DNA of 64,000 nucleotides from Kryptolebias marmoratus (Eukaryota > Chordata > Actinopteri > Cyprinodontiformes > Rivulidae): assembly GCF_001649575.2 (NCBI RefSeq), contig NC_051439.1, positions 15,931,705 through 15,995,704 of the forward strand, in the 5' to 3' direction. The notes under the pieces are model-generated. The model worked only from the letters and a program-made list of their open reading frames with translations. It searched no databases and was not told where the DNA came from. This document shows positions 39,186-52,117 of this stretch, piece by piece. Numbering within the stretch: position 1 is the first letter of the stretch; every line of letters begins with the position of its first letter. The position numbers and the translations under genes are program-made.

Positions 39186-41300
39186 AGAAAACACAAACAT
39201 GTCAGTTTCAACATTTTTCTGCTTGGCTAATTTTCTCATGTTTTCTCAGAACTGCTTTCATTTTGTCGTTTTCGGGCGTTCCCACTCAGGAGTTGTGAAA
39301 TCAATGTGGTTTGGGCTGAAGGCTGAGTAATGCACCTGACTGGTTTTGATAGATTCTTGTCACACCGCAGTGGAGCAGAGTGAGCACCGAGCACTGTGGA
39401 AACCTATTGATCTCAGTCAGAGAGTGAGCGCTTGTCTCCTCTCTGCAGCCAACCTTCACTCAGCATCGTGCACTTTATTAGAAAATACTGCCACGGTGGT
39501 GATTCGAAGGAAAATAATCTGAAAACACGTTTGCTGCTGAAATAAAAATGCAGGCGGATGGCATTTTGAAGGCACGGTATTCATCTGTCAGCTTGTTGTG
39601 TGGTGCACATCAGTGCTCATCAGGTTGTTGTCCGTATATTCACATTCAGCTGTGTAGATTGAAGGTGTGATTTGTCATATTTGTAGAAAAATTAATAAAT
39701 TTGTTGTGGCAAGCAATCAATTCTACTGTTGCACTTTAGTCCCAACTATGGGCCAATTTGTCTCTGAGCACATTTGTTTTTCCTATTTTTGTACAAAGCA
39801 AATAAATGTTTTTAGTTAAATTACAGTTCATGTTGTTTTGGTGTGATTAAACTTAAATAAATTTAGGTTTTACAGAATACCTTCATCACAGCAGAATAAT
39901 AGAAGGTATTTGGAGGTAAAAATGATCAAAGGAAAGCTTTAAAGCACTTGATATATTGTCCTGTGGACAAAAAATAATTATAAACATTTAACCCAGAGGG
40001 TTTATTTTCATCAGGATTTGGGGATTTTTTTTTCTACCAGACCCAAATTTATATTTTTCGTTTTTTAAATGCAGGAATTCTCAACAAATGCAGTCAAAAC
40101 CCTAAACATGAGGAATGTATAAATGCTTTGGATATGCATAGTTGACAAAAAGACAAAAAGGAGAGGTAAAGAAACAAAGAATACATTTTTAAAAACATAT
40201 ATACTTTACTTTATATCTTCTCTCTCCGTCAGTGTGCTTTATAGCACCTTTTATAGATGTGAAACATTTTTGTACTGTGTAAGAAATAAAGGTTTCATTA
40301 AAGGGAATAGTTTGCATCCACAGAGGACACAGCCCTTTAATGTCTCTCTCTGACACTTCACTTCCATTGTTCCAGAGTTTTCTACATTATTAAACATAAT
40401 GTATATTAACACTAAGTTCAGAAAAGGCACATTTAAAAGTCAGCACCCTGAAAATAACAACTCCAGGGACACTTTGACCTATTATTATTGTGGTTAATTG
40501 TTCTACACCTGCTTTATCAGACCCTGAAAATCAAATTCTGAACTTTAAACAAGCATTATAATAGTTCTTTAGTTTTAATAGACAAGTATTAATTTGTTAA
40601 AGACTAAAAAACTACAGACTGATTACAGTTAAGGCTCATCACACATGAAAAGTTTGGGCAAAGTTTAATGACTTAAACCTATTGAATGTGTTTTACTTAT
40701 GACAGACATAAGTAACAGGAATAAGTACAATAATATATTCATTATTAGTTTAAATGTTAATGAAATAGAGCAGCCAAGGTTAATATAGAAAGTGAGTTAC
40801 AGTAAATTTACTTTGAATGTCACCATTTAGTGAACTGTTGGTGCCTGAATTACAACTTGCACCATTAAATTTCACGAATTTTGTTTTTGAAAGTGGCTGA
40901 CTGTAAGAGCAGACGTCCCATTTGATAGAATTTAAACATCTCACCTTGAACAGCTTTCATTTCCCAAAGAAATCACCTGAGCGATGGGGCAATATTTGTT
41001 TGGGAAGGTTTGAGGCCATTTTTAAAAGCACATAAATCATCTCTGAGCCAGCAGTTGAGCGGTACAGTAGGTCAGTAGGTCATTAAGTGGGAAGTGAGGG
41101 CGGGTCAAAACGTCCCAGAGAGTGTCTTCAGCTCTGTCTGACTGTGCCCTCCAGTGGACACATCCAGCGCGGAGCTGGCGGGACATGCAAGTCCAGAGTT
41201 GTTGCGCTGATTACAACTAAGCCTGTAGTTAGGAAGAGATTCTTCTGGGGGTGGGAAAAAGATGTTGCTCGGACTGATTTTGATCAGTAAAAGCCGCGGT
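38483..41300. other. Intergenic before the cytospin-like gene
   Basis: About 2.8 kb. Apart from the AAT microsatellite at 39133-39183 I see only AT-rich sequence with short unsupported frames. From about 41,300 the sequence becomes GC-rich and leads into the next gene. Confidence 0.6.
39133..39183. repeat. (AAT)17 microsatellite
   Basis: Seventeen uninterrupted AAT units. Perfect trinucleotide arrays of this length are usually polymorphic. Confidence 0.95.
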
Positions 41301-41454
41301 TGTCTTATCGCCTCCTTATAATGAAGACAGAAGCAGGCGGCGCGTCTGGCTGAGCGGCGGTGAAGGAAGGAAGGCAAGGAAGAGGAGGAGGAGGAGAGTT
41401 CCTCAAACAAGCTCAAACCAGAAGATTTTGGCGATTGATTATACGTCCACAAAG
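41300..41454 (+). promoter_or_regulatory. Probable promoter and non-coding first exon of the cytospin-like gene
   Basis: A GC-rich block with purine-rich GAGGAGGAGGAGGA sequence ends in a candidate donor (ACAAAG/GTTTGT, donor at 41455). The coding exon that carries the ATG has its own acceptor (CTGTATGTAG at 41956-41965), so a separate upstream non-coding exon is required. This block is the best candidate for it. The transcription start is not defined. Confidence 0.4.
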
Positions 41455-42054
41455 GTTTGTATCAACTTTTCTTGTGATATTTATGAGTTTTAACGTGAAG
41501 GAACAAACGTTAGTTACTTTACTCTGTTCACCTTTTACGCAAAACTTACTGCGCCTGTGGATAACAGTTTCGATTTGCGCGTTTTCGACTCAAAAGATCT
41601 GATTTCGGAACAACAACGTACCATTAAAGGGAGATGTTTTAAAGCCAGCTTGAACAAGGAGGCTATATAGCGCTTCTGCGTCTTTTACGCATTTTTCCTT
41701 CCAAGACTTGATGCGCAATTTTTTTTCAAGCTGTTAAATCAGACTTTGTTGTTGTTTTGATTGTGTGTTCTGTCCAGGTTGAAGCTTGTGACTTCACCCA
41801 TGAAATGCAGATTCATTATGTAACCATTCAGATTTTACTACCAAATAAGCATCAGGGTGAAGTCGTGTCAGGTGTTTACTTCGCTCTTGTCCTGAGTTGT
41901 ATCCGTTGAATTATTTCTCAGCTTTAAGCCATGACTTCACCTGTCAGCTCTCTGTCTGTATGTAGGTCACGTCCACTCCTTGATCTGAGCTGAGTGAAAG
42001 TCCCAACAAGCACCTGCGGGGCCCCATCAGTGGCCCTGACCCTCTAAGTGCAGT

Positions 42055-42857
42055 ATGGGCAACTTTTCCACTAAGGACAACCACGGACCCACAGGTAGGT
42101 CAGCACACAAACACTTGTACTCCACAATTCCATTTGTGATTCACCTGGAGAAGTCTCCTCATTTGTGTCTTTGTTATCACCCGCCACTGAAAGGCAAAGG
42201 TGGAGGGACTTTTTGCTATATCTCATGAACCACTGGATGAATTTGATTAAAACTTGGAGAAAGTAGTTACTGAACGTATTAAAACGGAATAACTTTTAGA
42301 GTTAATCCAATTCAAGATGGCCACCACAAAAAACTGACCTTAATCAGCACAAAAATGGCTATAACTCAGATATTTTGCAGATATTTAGTAGCTGAGAGGC
42401 ATTCGCAGGTGATATGTATTTCTTTAATATCGTAACAGATTTCGGTTTGCCAGCCTCATCTTTAGGATGTTTCTTGTTCTATCGTATGTAAAAACTGTTC
42501 CATGTAAAAACGAGAGCATGATCAGAAAGAGGAAAGAAGGGGAAATACAGGAACTGCATGAAAATTCTCTGAAAAGAGTGGGTGAACGAGGGGTAATCAT
42601 GAAACCGAATGCAACAAAAGAAAATGCAAGCAGAAAAACTGTGTGTGTGTGTGTGTGTGTGTGTCAGAGCGAGAGAGTGTGTGTGGCGGCAGGAATCTTG
42701 GCAGCCCTCCTGTGTGTGTTGTTCAGTGAGTGGTCCATTCTCCTCGCGTCCCTGTGTGATTCGTTCTGGGCCCGCGGAGCCAGCTGTGATGAATCGGCAG
42801 AATTCCCCATCTCAGCACAAGGGCAGCAGATTAATCATAGGAGGCCTAATGTCATCT

Positions 42858-42894
<37 letters not shown>

Positions 42895-45800
42895 CTTCGT
42901 GAAAACACACTCAAAGTCTCCCTTATTCAGTAAATCTTCTACCCGTGCACATGGTTGGAAGAGCACATTAGGGTTTGGAATGGAGAATAAAAAGCAGGGG
43001 TGCCATTAGAGCATCATTAGACAATCCTGTCATTCTTTCTGAGGAACTTTGGCTTTGCAGCAGGTGGTGCATAACTTTGCAAATGTTCAACTACTGCTCT
43101 TACATCACTTATGTGAAAAAAACCTCTCTCTTAGCTGAGAAGCTTTTGTCCAAACAAGGAAAAGAAAGACGAAAAAGAAGGAGACTATGCCTCCCGCCTT
43201 GCTTATAAAGGTGGTATTGTCTCGCTTTGCTGGGCAAGGAATGTTAAAGCAAAAAGTTGCTGAGCTACTTGTGTTATTGTGTCATCTTTGAAAATTTATC
43301 GACAGCCCTCTGCTGCAAGTGTGTGTCTGTGTGGGAAGCATTGGTCCTCTGTGCCCAAGTGTGCCTTCCTTAATTTGGAAAATGAGTGTTGCAGCAACAT
43401 AATGAATGAGGAGGCCAAAAAGGAATGTCCGTATTACAGTGTTCGTCTCCAGGGTTATAGTCTGGGTGTTTGACTGGTCAGCGAGAGCTGTGTTGTTCTG
43501 GGCGTCTCAGCAGATGGTGCTTTCAGTGTCAACATGCCATTCGAGTTACTTTTTATTCTCTCAAACCTGGTCGTTTTGTTAGTTTTGTGTCTTTAATAAC
43601 AAATAAAGCATATATATTTTGCTCCTGTTGCTTTACATCATATGGGACTGTGCTGATGATTTATTTTAGTTACTCTTTCCAAAAGATTCGGACTGCTCCA
43701 TGAAGTCAGCAAAAGAGAAAATGGCAAGAAATATGCTTGGTATTTGTGTTAGAAACTCTTTAACCAGGCAGTGGTTGTGCAATTGTGTTTCCTGATCATT
43801 AAGGGAAAGAAGAAAAAGCACTGGAATGAATACCAGTGATTCCTATCAGGCCATTCAGGATCAGCGTCTCCTGTGTGAACTGAGTTGGGAAACGTTGCAG
43901 ATATTTTTCCTAGACTGTAAATAAAAACGTGTTGTAGACAAAAGTCTGAAAGAACAACCCATTAAAGCAGCACAATTAGTCCTTATATCTTACTATTTTC
44001 TTTTCTAGGGTCCCATTTGGAAGCTTTCCACACTCCGCCTTCTTCTCCACAGAGCGATGAGCCTTGTCTCGTTCCCAGTGTTCCTCATCTTCCACCTTCC
44101 GCTGCAGCCTCAGCTTCATCCTCGCCTCCAGCACCAGGCATCACTATCAGCTGGAAGAAATCACCGCAGAGCACTTCCAGCACCTCCAGCACTTCCATTC
44201 CCCCTCCTCACTGGAGTCCTCCTCCACCAGCCATCCCCATCAGCTCTGCAGTTGTCCCTGGAGTGAGCCTGGTGCACAAGAAGACAGGCAGAGCGGAGGC
44301 ATCTTCGGGGAGGAATGGGGGTCTTCCGCTCTCTTCAACCCTGACTTCAGTCTCCCAAGTGAAAAGTGTGGCTGTCAGTCCCGTAAAAAGCCCTTTGTCT
44401 GTGTGCAGTGATTCACCTGCCAGCAGCTCTTTGGAGCAGAACCGCACAGAAAGAGACCAGGGTCTGTGTCAGTCTCTGCCGCCCAGTAATGACAACAGGG
44501 ACAGCCAAAGTGAGGAGCTGGTGGAACTGCTGGAGGAGTGTAGGACCACACTGGGTCTTTCTGCCAATCAGGACGGCGCCAAAAACACAACAGGCAAGAA
44601 GGAAACAAGTTTGTCATGGTTTCTGGGCAGCAGGCGGCTTTTAAAGTTTTAGGCAAACATTTACTTATTCTAAGAAGTCAATTTTCTTGGCTTTTCTCTT
44701 TTTCTTTTTTGCTCAGTATGCATCTGATGTCCTGTGACATTTGTTTTCCCTCCCTCAGAGATACTGAAGCATCTGCTGACTGAAGTGAAGAGTTTAAAGA
44801 CGACTTTGCAGGTGAGGTGGTTTTTCTTTTCCATTGATGAGCTGATGCTTATTGATTTGTGGTACATTTAATAAATCCTTCCACTGAAGAGAGGTCATAC
44901 TGTGGTTGCAGAGAAAACATTTTAATCTTCTAAGGATTGTAAATTTAATTTACACCCATAAAACTATCTGACTCTCACATACGACAAAAGAATATAGTTT
45001 CATACGAAAACAGGACGACATCCAGCAGTCAGGGTAGTTACTAATGACCTTTCAGTCAAGAGATCACACCAACATGGACATCCTGTCACCCCAGTTCCCA
45101 AATCACAATAAATAAACCCTGGAAAGGGCCCCACTTGGCCTATTGGGAGCTGCAGCTTTCCTGATTAAAGTTCTTCCTGCACTCAGCTTCTCCTGAGAGG
45201 CTCAAAGGAGAAAAAAGGCTCTGATATCATCTTGTGTTGTGTGTTTTAGATGTTAGCAGGACACTTGTGTAAGAAGTAACTACATTGAACCTGAAAATCC
45301 AATTTCCTCTTAAATGCTTTCCCCCAACTATTTAGAACCAAACCCAAGATGAATAACTTCATTCCAAATTCTTGTGAGCTTTCTTCAGTCCAGTTTTTTA
45401 AGCCTTCCATGTTTTTTGTATGAGGATGGTGATATTCTTTGGTAATTTCCTGTCACTCGTTCCAGTTCCTGACCCTCCCTTTTGAGGATTGCAGCGGGAG
45501 GCTCTGAGCTTCCTCTAGATCTGTTGCAGATTACAACAGCTGGACCTGACCTACAGTGTGTCTATGTTCTCTTTTCCTTCTTTTGTCCTCAATTGGTTAT
45601 TTTTTTTCTAACTATACAGCAATAATCTTATATCTGAATGTACAAATCTGATGCAAACGTCAGTTTTGAAATCTGCCTCCTGTACTCCACACCTCAGCTT
45701 CTTTCATTATTTCTTCTCTCTTGTAATCTTTCCCACATCCTTATAAGGGATTTAGGGCTATAATCCTCACACAGGTCAGCTAACATCAGACAGACTGTAG

Positions 45801-48800
45801 CGCAGCATGGAGAGGGGGGCCCTGTGGTGGAAATTGAGCAAATCAACACTTGTGTTTACACAAGAAAGCAAAGCTCAACGTTTTAAGCTCTCTGTCTGCT
45901 CAGCCCTTGTGAGATTCTCTTTGTAGAACATGGAAGTTCACGGCAGAGGAGGAGTTTTGCATTCAGTTGTTCGGGACACAAAACTTGTTTTGTTGTGTGC
46001 CGTGTTGTGACGCGGCGGAGGCTGAGAACTGCAGCTGAATTGACCGACCTTGTGTTTTTTGTTTGTACATCAGACAGAACTGAAAACTCAGAAATGTACA
46101 GATAGAATCAGTTCCAGGTGAACGCTGCTGGAGATTTTCAGAAATGATCTCCAGGTTCTCTCTTTTCTCCTCACTAGACTGACCCTACAAACAAGGCTTA
46201 GAAAGGTCCTGTATCTGGGGGCCACGCAGGTCTGGTCATGTGCAGAATAAAGATTGTGCATTAAGGGGGATTTCAGGAGGGGGCGGGCCTGTGTGCACGC
46301 TGTGCCGCGTGTTATTTGCAGTTCCTGTGAATCCAGCTGTAGACCTTAAGACATGCAGCTTTCAGGCCTTTCCAGGTTATTTTTTATTTGTGCCATTTGT
46401 GGGGAATTGTTAGGATTTGTCGGTGTGTGGCTGCTATGGTTGGAGTGAAATGTGTCCTAATAGGTGCAGGAGTTTATTCAACCACTTTCTGAACACACAC
46501 ACCCCCCAGGCTGTGGAAAACAGGACAAAAGAGCCATTACAGAGTTGGGATGTTCCCCCAGCTATGTATGAGGAGGACTGGGTGTGGAGGTGAACTCGGG
46601 ACAGATGGGTGGAACACCCATAATCTCCGAGTGTGTTGGACTTTTTCCATATGCTGTCACAATTTAAAATGTGCATCAAGACTATAGACATGTGGGCCTG
46701 TCAAACCTAAATACCTCATCTGGCCTTGCAGTGGGGCACGAGGCCAGGTCTTGAGGGACCGAGAGAGTTTTGTGTGTAAATCCACACTCTTTTATCTCAG
46801 TTTGAACTGAGGAGCGCCCCTTCCTGTTTTCCTACAGCAGACATGCCCCAGTTAGTGTATCCACGACCAGATAAGAAAGCCTTTGTAAAGACAAAGATCC
46901 TTCAAGACTTAAGCGAGTGTTTTAGTACTTCTTAATATAGAACACTCTCGAATGGGAAACACCAGCTTGCTGCTCATTTCGGCCAGAGTTGTTTAACAAT
47001 GTGGTTCAATGTTGAGGTAGAAGAATCGTGGAGGCGTACGTGTGGGAGAGAGGAAAGGAATATGATATTATGTGTGTGTTTTTGTGAGTGCAAGCATGCA
47101 TCCAGTGTAATCGGGTCCAGCTGTGGTCTTGAGTCACTGGTCAGATGAGGAAACGGGTTGGCTCAGACTTCGCCTCCTCCTCCACATCTCCATCCATTCT
47201 TCATCTAATTACCAACCTTCCCTTCTGCTCCTCGGCACTCAATCACAGTTTTCTGGCTCCCACAGCCCCGCAGCCTGTATGCTGGCTCCGTTAAACCTGT
47301 GTGTGATTTAAGCCATTTTGTTCTGCTTCCTATTTTCCGTTTTTTTTTCCCCCCTAGTTGTCTAAGATTTCACAATAGTCTGTTATCATTTACTGTACCG
47401 CTCTCTTTGCTCTGCTGGCGGAGATTTCCTCTTTTGATCTCTGTTTATTGTTTGAACATGTCTGAGGCTAGCGTGCTGGAATAATGAAAAATGAAAACTT
47501 TTTTGTTCCCTCATCCTTAAAAAAACAAAACTGAGTTTGTTTTAGAATTAGAGTCTCATCTAATTGTGCCGCTCGTTTATATGAAGTGAAATGAAGTAAC
47601 TGGACTCAAATTACTTAATCTTGTCAAATCGAAAGCGATGGTTTCACAATATCATCTTGGTCTGGCTTCCAAAGTTGTTGCGTTTCACTATTTTTCTTCT
47701 TTGTTTCATCTTCACACAAACTTCTTGAGAAAAAGAGTGAAACACTTTTGGCACACTCCACTACTTCCAGCTTGCTGATGCTAGCTGTGAAGTTCTGTTT
47801 AATTTGTACCACACAAAATGACACTGAGCTTGCTCATTTTTGTTTAAATATGCCATCTTTACAATGACTTTGTTTTTTTTTTTAAATCAAAAAGTCAGAA
47901 TTTGTATCTAACCTGACCGTTACAGCTGGTAAGTGTAACTTTAGAATATAAATTAATTTTTTGATAGATTATTTCTCGATGCAGCTCACTAATATTTGTC
48001 AAAGAGAAGCAACTACACAGAGATGGAGTAAACCTGAGGAACTTGAGAAAATTGGTTGAGCCTTTGGTTGAGAAACTTACGCAGCATTCAAGAAAAGAAT
48101 CCATCACTTCAAATAAAACAAAATTTAAATAAAGAAATAACTTGCCATCCAATGAAAACTTGAAAATATGAGAAGAACACAGAGACAGAAATAGTATTTT
48201 TATGTCTGAAGGGACAGACAAAGATTGTGCACTGGTGCCTTAATTTATTCGACACAAAATTACTGATTTGTCATCAGCTTTACTTTCTATTATACCTAAT
48301 TCTCAACGTTAGCATGTTTGCAGTCTTGGGTTGCACTTTCGATTCCAATTTTACTTGTTCAAGAACGTCTAGTGTCTCTTTTTACCATACCGGTCTAAAT
48401 GTTCTTTAGAAACTACAAGGAGTTATTTTTTAGATTAAACATATGTGTTCTTCACCCAGTGAGTACCTCATTATGATGAAGAGTTAAACTGTGTCTCATT
48501 TTTGTGGACTATAGACACAAGTAAACTATTGTTGAGTTTATTTACCATAATGGGCAATGAAAAGAAAACTAATCTAAACTGCTTCCTAAACGTAGTTCCA
48601 GTTCCGTTAGTTGGCGTACCTTTGCTCTTTAAATACAAACATCTTTTTTCCTTTCAGACAGAGCGTGGGGAATGGCTGCAGTTCCAGGCGGACCTCCAGG
48701 TGGCGGTGTCAGTGGCAGACCGCCTGAGAGCTGAGGCAGACGAGGAGCTGACGGCGCTCCGAACTGCCCACAAAGACATCGAGAGGGAGCTGGCAGCTGC

Positions 48801-51800
48801 CCATCAGAGACAGAAAGAGGCTGAAGTGCAGCTGGTCACCCTGCAGGGAGAGCTGAAGGAAACCAGGCAAAGACTGGCCACTCTTACCGAGACCAAAGAT
48901 AAAACCAAAACCCATGTTCCGTGTCAGGAACCAGAGAGGCCCGGTGGAGAATCCAATAACTCTGAAAGCAAAGAAGGACCTAATAGAGGCAGAGGGAGAG
49001 GGCTGCATAGGGCGGGAGGGGAAGGGGTGGAAAGTAAAAATCACAATGAAGTGATGAAAAGTCTCGTTGAAGAAGATGCAAAAACAAACTGTAAAGGTGT
49101 GACTCAACGTTACCTGAGAAATGTGAAAAATGAGGATAAAAATGGAGCTGATGTGCAGCTTAATGAGACACGAAAGACGATAACCACAGAGAGGTCAAGG
49201 TGAGGCAAACACTCCATCCCTGTTTTCTTTGAAATACACAAATTGTGAAAATACTGTAACTAATGGGACATTAGTGTGTGATGTGATGGATTTTTCTAAA
49301 CAAAAGCTCTTTGTCTTGCACATTTGTCATCTCTTGTATGCACGGATGAATAACAATTACCAAGTTTGGGCAGGAATATGCTTGTAGTCTCTTCTGAATG
49401 CATTCGACTCTATTCAGAGATTTTCACAGGAACACTTGAGGACAATTTCAAGAGTTTTGCTTCCAGCTGCAGCTGAGAGAAACGTTATTTGTTCGGGTTT
49501 GTTTTGTCGTTCTGCTGCAGAAGCCTGTCCAGATTACCTGCCTCCTCAGACTCCCTCACCTTACAGAATGGAACGGCCCAGTCCACCTCTGCTTCAACTC
49601 TTGGGCCGACAAAGAAGGTGAGATTTGCTATGAAGGATCTCTTTCAGCATTTTATATCACTCATCAATGTTAGATTACATTAGTTTCTATGTCTTGAAGA
49701 ACTTGGGGCAGCTGAAAGGAAAAAGAAGTGTCGACTGGCAAGAAGGCAGGTCATCCAGCGACGCAGGTCAGTTTTTGTTTTGCTGTGGTTATCATTTACA
49801 AACACGTCAGGTGTTGGGGCGACAAAAAGTTGGTTCAGAACCTGGAATCTTGATTACCAACCAGAAATAATCGTGAATATTAGTTCACTGCAGTGCAATT
49901 TTTTTGTGGTTTTTGAACAAAACTGGTGTGCAAAAAATGAACCAAACTGGTTCTCGTTCTGGTAAAAGTATAATGTGAAAGATGAAGACACTAAACTAAT
50001 CAATGAGATCCTTCACTAAATTCTAAAACTAAGTATTTTAGCTTCTTTTAACTCATTGTTTTAAATGTATCATCTTTAGCTTTTCTGTTGACCTACTCAC
50101 CACTCACTCAATCATTTGGCTGATTTTTTTAGCATAAAATCTCTGATTAACAAGCAGAACTACACCTCTGCAGCACAAACCTGGAGGCGAAATTTGCAGA
50201 ATATTTCAGTACCTGGGAAACAAACACTGAATTTGAAGGAGATCGAATGCTGGACAAAAACAGGGTCAAATAGTTCAAATGATGTTTTGTACATGGGGAA
50301 AACACATTTTATCTAATCTGAGGTTGTTTTTTCTGGATAGAAATAGATAAATGCTGTTTTTAAACATACTGACGTCAGCATGTTTACATATTCACAGAGT
50401 GGTTCTTGTGTAGAGCTTTAAAGACAAATTAATCAATGGAGCAGTTTTTCATCTTGTGGTTTATGTTTTTTACTGACTGTTATGAAGAATGACTAATCGA
50501 GGCCGTTAAAAGTAAAAAAAAAGACATGTAACAATCTAAATTCTCATCATATTAGGTTTGGAGAACTACTGATCAACATTTTAACAATCTCTTGACTAAT
50601 TACAAAAAATAGGAAGAACACTAAGTAATTCAGAAAGGAATAAATCAAGCATTTGTTAAAAGGAATTCATTTCACCAGCCGCCTTGCAATCTAAAGCTTA
50701 AGCAAAGATTTTGTGTGATTTATTCACATTTTGAGTATGTGTTGGCGTTGACTCTCAAGGACTATGGCTCCAAATTTTAGCTCAAAATATGTCGAATATA
50801 CTGAGTTATAGTTATTTTCTGTTTCCTAAAGTTACCAAGCTGCAACAGCCATCTTAAATTAGGTTGATTCCTAATGTTAATTAGTTGCAGATGTACCTCC
50901 AGTGAGAATTTTCTGAGTTTCATTAAAATCTGTCCACTGGTTTATGAGATATTTTGCTAACAGACTGATTCATGCACACACAGACATGAGGATTTACATT
51001 GTTGTTCACCTTTCATGGTGGCGGGTAATCAACATATTAAACAACAACAAAAAATAGAAAATCTCTAATACTGCTGCTTGTCTTTTGCAGGAAAACGTGA
51101 GGAGTCTTTAAATAAGTACAACTCAGCCCTCAGTGAGATGCCACCCCCCAAGTGAGTCCTCACAAACACATTCATTTACCCATTTGTTCTTAAGACCGTT
51201 CTCTGTTACATTTGTTATATTGTTTTGATCCAAATTGTCCTCAGAAAGCTCCATTTTAAAAACAACACATGCGCCCTTCTTCAATGAACGTCTTGACTAA
51301 AGTGCTCTCTTTTTTTAACGTCTCCCACAAAAAGCCCGGCTCACGCGTCTTTGTCTTCATCTTGCTGTCAGGTCGCAGGATGGTTTCAACCTGCTGCTGC
51401 GTCGCCATGGAGGCTCGAAGAGAAACTCGTTGCTCCGCTGGTGTCAGAGCCGAACTCAAGGCTACAAGGTAAAACGCAGGAGCTGATGGCTCCGTTTACT
51501 CAGCTGTCAAACACTGAGACAGTAAATGTTCACAGATGCACAGCACTGAAACAACGTGTCCTCTTGGTGCAGAATATTGACATTACTAACTTCAGCAACA
51601 GCTGGGCGGATGGTCTTGCGTTCTGCGCCGTCTACCACACCTACCTCCCCTCTCACATCCCTTATAGCACTCTCAATCCGGAGAACAAGGTAGGATGTTT
51701 GCACATTCCTTGTAACATAGATTGGACCAAGTCATTTATGATGTTTGACTCAATGATATTCTTTGTAGAAGGAGAATCTCGGTCTAGCGTTCAAAACCGG

Positions 51801-52006
51801 AGAGAGTGTAGGGATTTCACCGTCTCTGGTAAGATCTACTTTCTTGTAACAAACAGAAATGTTGGTTTTTGTTTGTGCTTGAATTCCTACATTTGGATGA
51901 AATCTTTGTTCAACAGACAGTGGATGAGATGCTGAGAGTGGGCGGACCTGACTGGCAGAGGGTCCTGAACTACGTGGAGAGCATCTACCGACACTTTGAG
52001 ATGTGA
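42055..52006 (+). CDS. Cytospin/SPECC1-family protein, coiled coil plus C-terminal CH domain, 602 aa
   Basis: Coding exons: 42055-42094, 44009-44593, 44759-44811, 48658-49199, 49521-49617, 49700-49766, 51091-51151, 51372-51468, 51573-51689, 51769-51828, 51917-52006 (TGA); total 1,809 nt. The start MGNFSTK fits an N-myristoylation signal. Residues 15-208 are Ser/Pro-rich and probably disordered. Residues 209-310 form a coiled coil containing [17 protein letters not shown], a family hallmark of cytospins. A charged, low-complexity linker follows. Residues 495-602 are a single calponin-homology domain ([48 protein letters not shown]), the cytospin type that binds actin and links it to microtubules and adhesions. 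At 602 residues it is well below SPECC1 and SPECC1L (about 1,070-1,120), with most of the coiled coil missing. The short exon 49700-49766 rests on phase alone. Exon 3 seems to use a GC donor. Which paralogue this is cannot be settled here, so no symbol is given. Confidence 0.88.
42173..42445 (+). repeat. Dispersed AAGATGGC / GGCTATAACTCAG repeat, copy 1
   Basis: Lies in intron 2 of the cytospin-like gene. Its ordered landmarks are CCCGCCACTGAAAGG, TATCTCATGAACCACTGGA, CCAATTCAAGATGGCCACCA and AAAATGGCTATAACTCAG. The same words recur, in the opposite strand order, at 50735-51036. No terminal inverted repeats or coding capacity were found. Confidence 0.7.
42641..42664. repeat. (GT)12 microsatellite
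   Basis: Twelve uninterrupted GT units in intron 2 of the cytospin-like gene, about 200 bp from an (AC)16 array. Confidence 0.95.
42859..42890. repeat. (AC)16 microsatellite
   Basis: Sixteen AC units. With the (GT)12 tract upstream it forms an inverted pair of dinucleotide arrays about 195 bp apart. Confidence 0.95.
42891..44008 (+). other. Remainder of cytospin-like intron 2
   Basis: About 1.1 kb before the acceptor TTTTCTAG at 44001-44008. No repeat or nested gene recognised. Confidence 0.6.
44812..48657 (+). other. Large cytospin-like intron (3.8 kb)
   Basis: GT-AG intron between the exon encoding [15 protein letters not shown] and the coiled-coil exon. A GC-box-like GGGGGCGGGCC lies near 46,278, but I see no first exon linked to it. 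No transposon or RNA gene is recognised. Confidence 0.6.
49767..51090 (+). other. Cytospin-like intron before the CH exons
   Basis: GT-AG intron of 1.3 kb, AT-rich. It contains the minus-strand repeat copy at 50735-51036 and nothing else recognised. Confidence 0.6.
50735..51036 (-). repeat. Dispersed AAGATGGC / GGCTATAACTCAG repeat, copy 2
   Basis: Read on the minus strand it gives, in order, GATTACCCGCCACCATGAAA, GCAAAATATCTCATAAACCA, TTTAAGATGGCTGTTGCAGC and AACTATAACTCAGTATATTC. These are the landmarks of the copy at 42173-42445. It lies in an intron of the same gene. Confidence 0.7.
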
Positions 52007-52111
52007 CCGCCGGAGGTACAGACAAACGGTCCCAAAGCTCACACACAAGGACTATAACAAGAAAAACAAGTTTTCATAATAATAGCTCCATCAGTGCTGC
52101 CGCTTGGTGGC

Positions 52112-52117
52112 AATAAA
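52112..52117 (+). terminator. Polyadenylation signal AATAAA of the cytospin-like gene
   Basis: Canonical hexamer 106 nt after the stop codon at 52004-52006. A short 3' UTR is implied. Confidence 0.55.

Noticed and set aside
42467..42859. 130-codon frame with CVCVCVCVC
   Set aside because: Translation of a GT microsatellite in an intron.
48502..48657. Upstream extension of the coiled-coil frame in the cytospin-like gene
   Set aside because: This is intron; the exon starts after the acceptor CTTTCAG at 48651-48657, where phase matches the previous exon.
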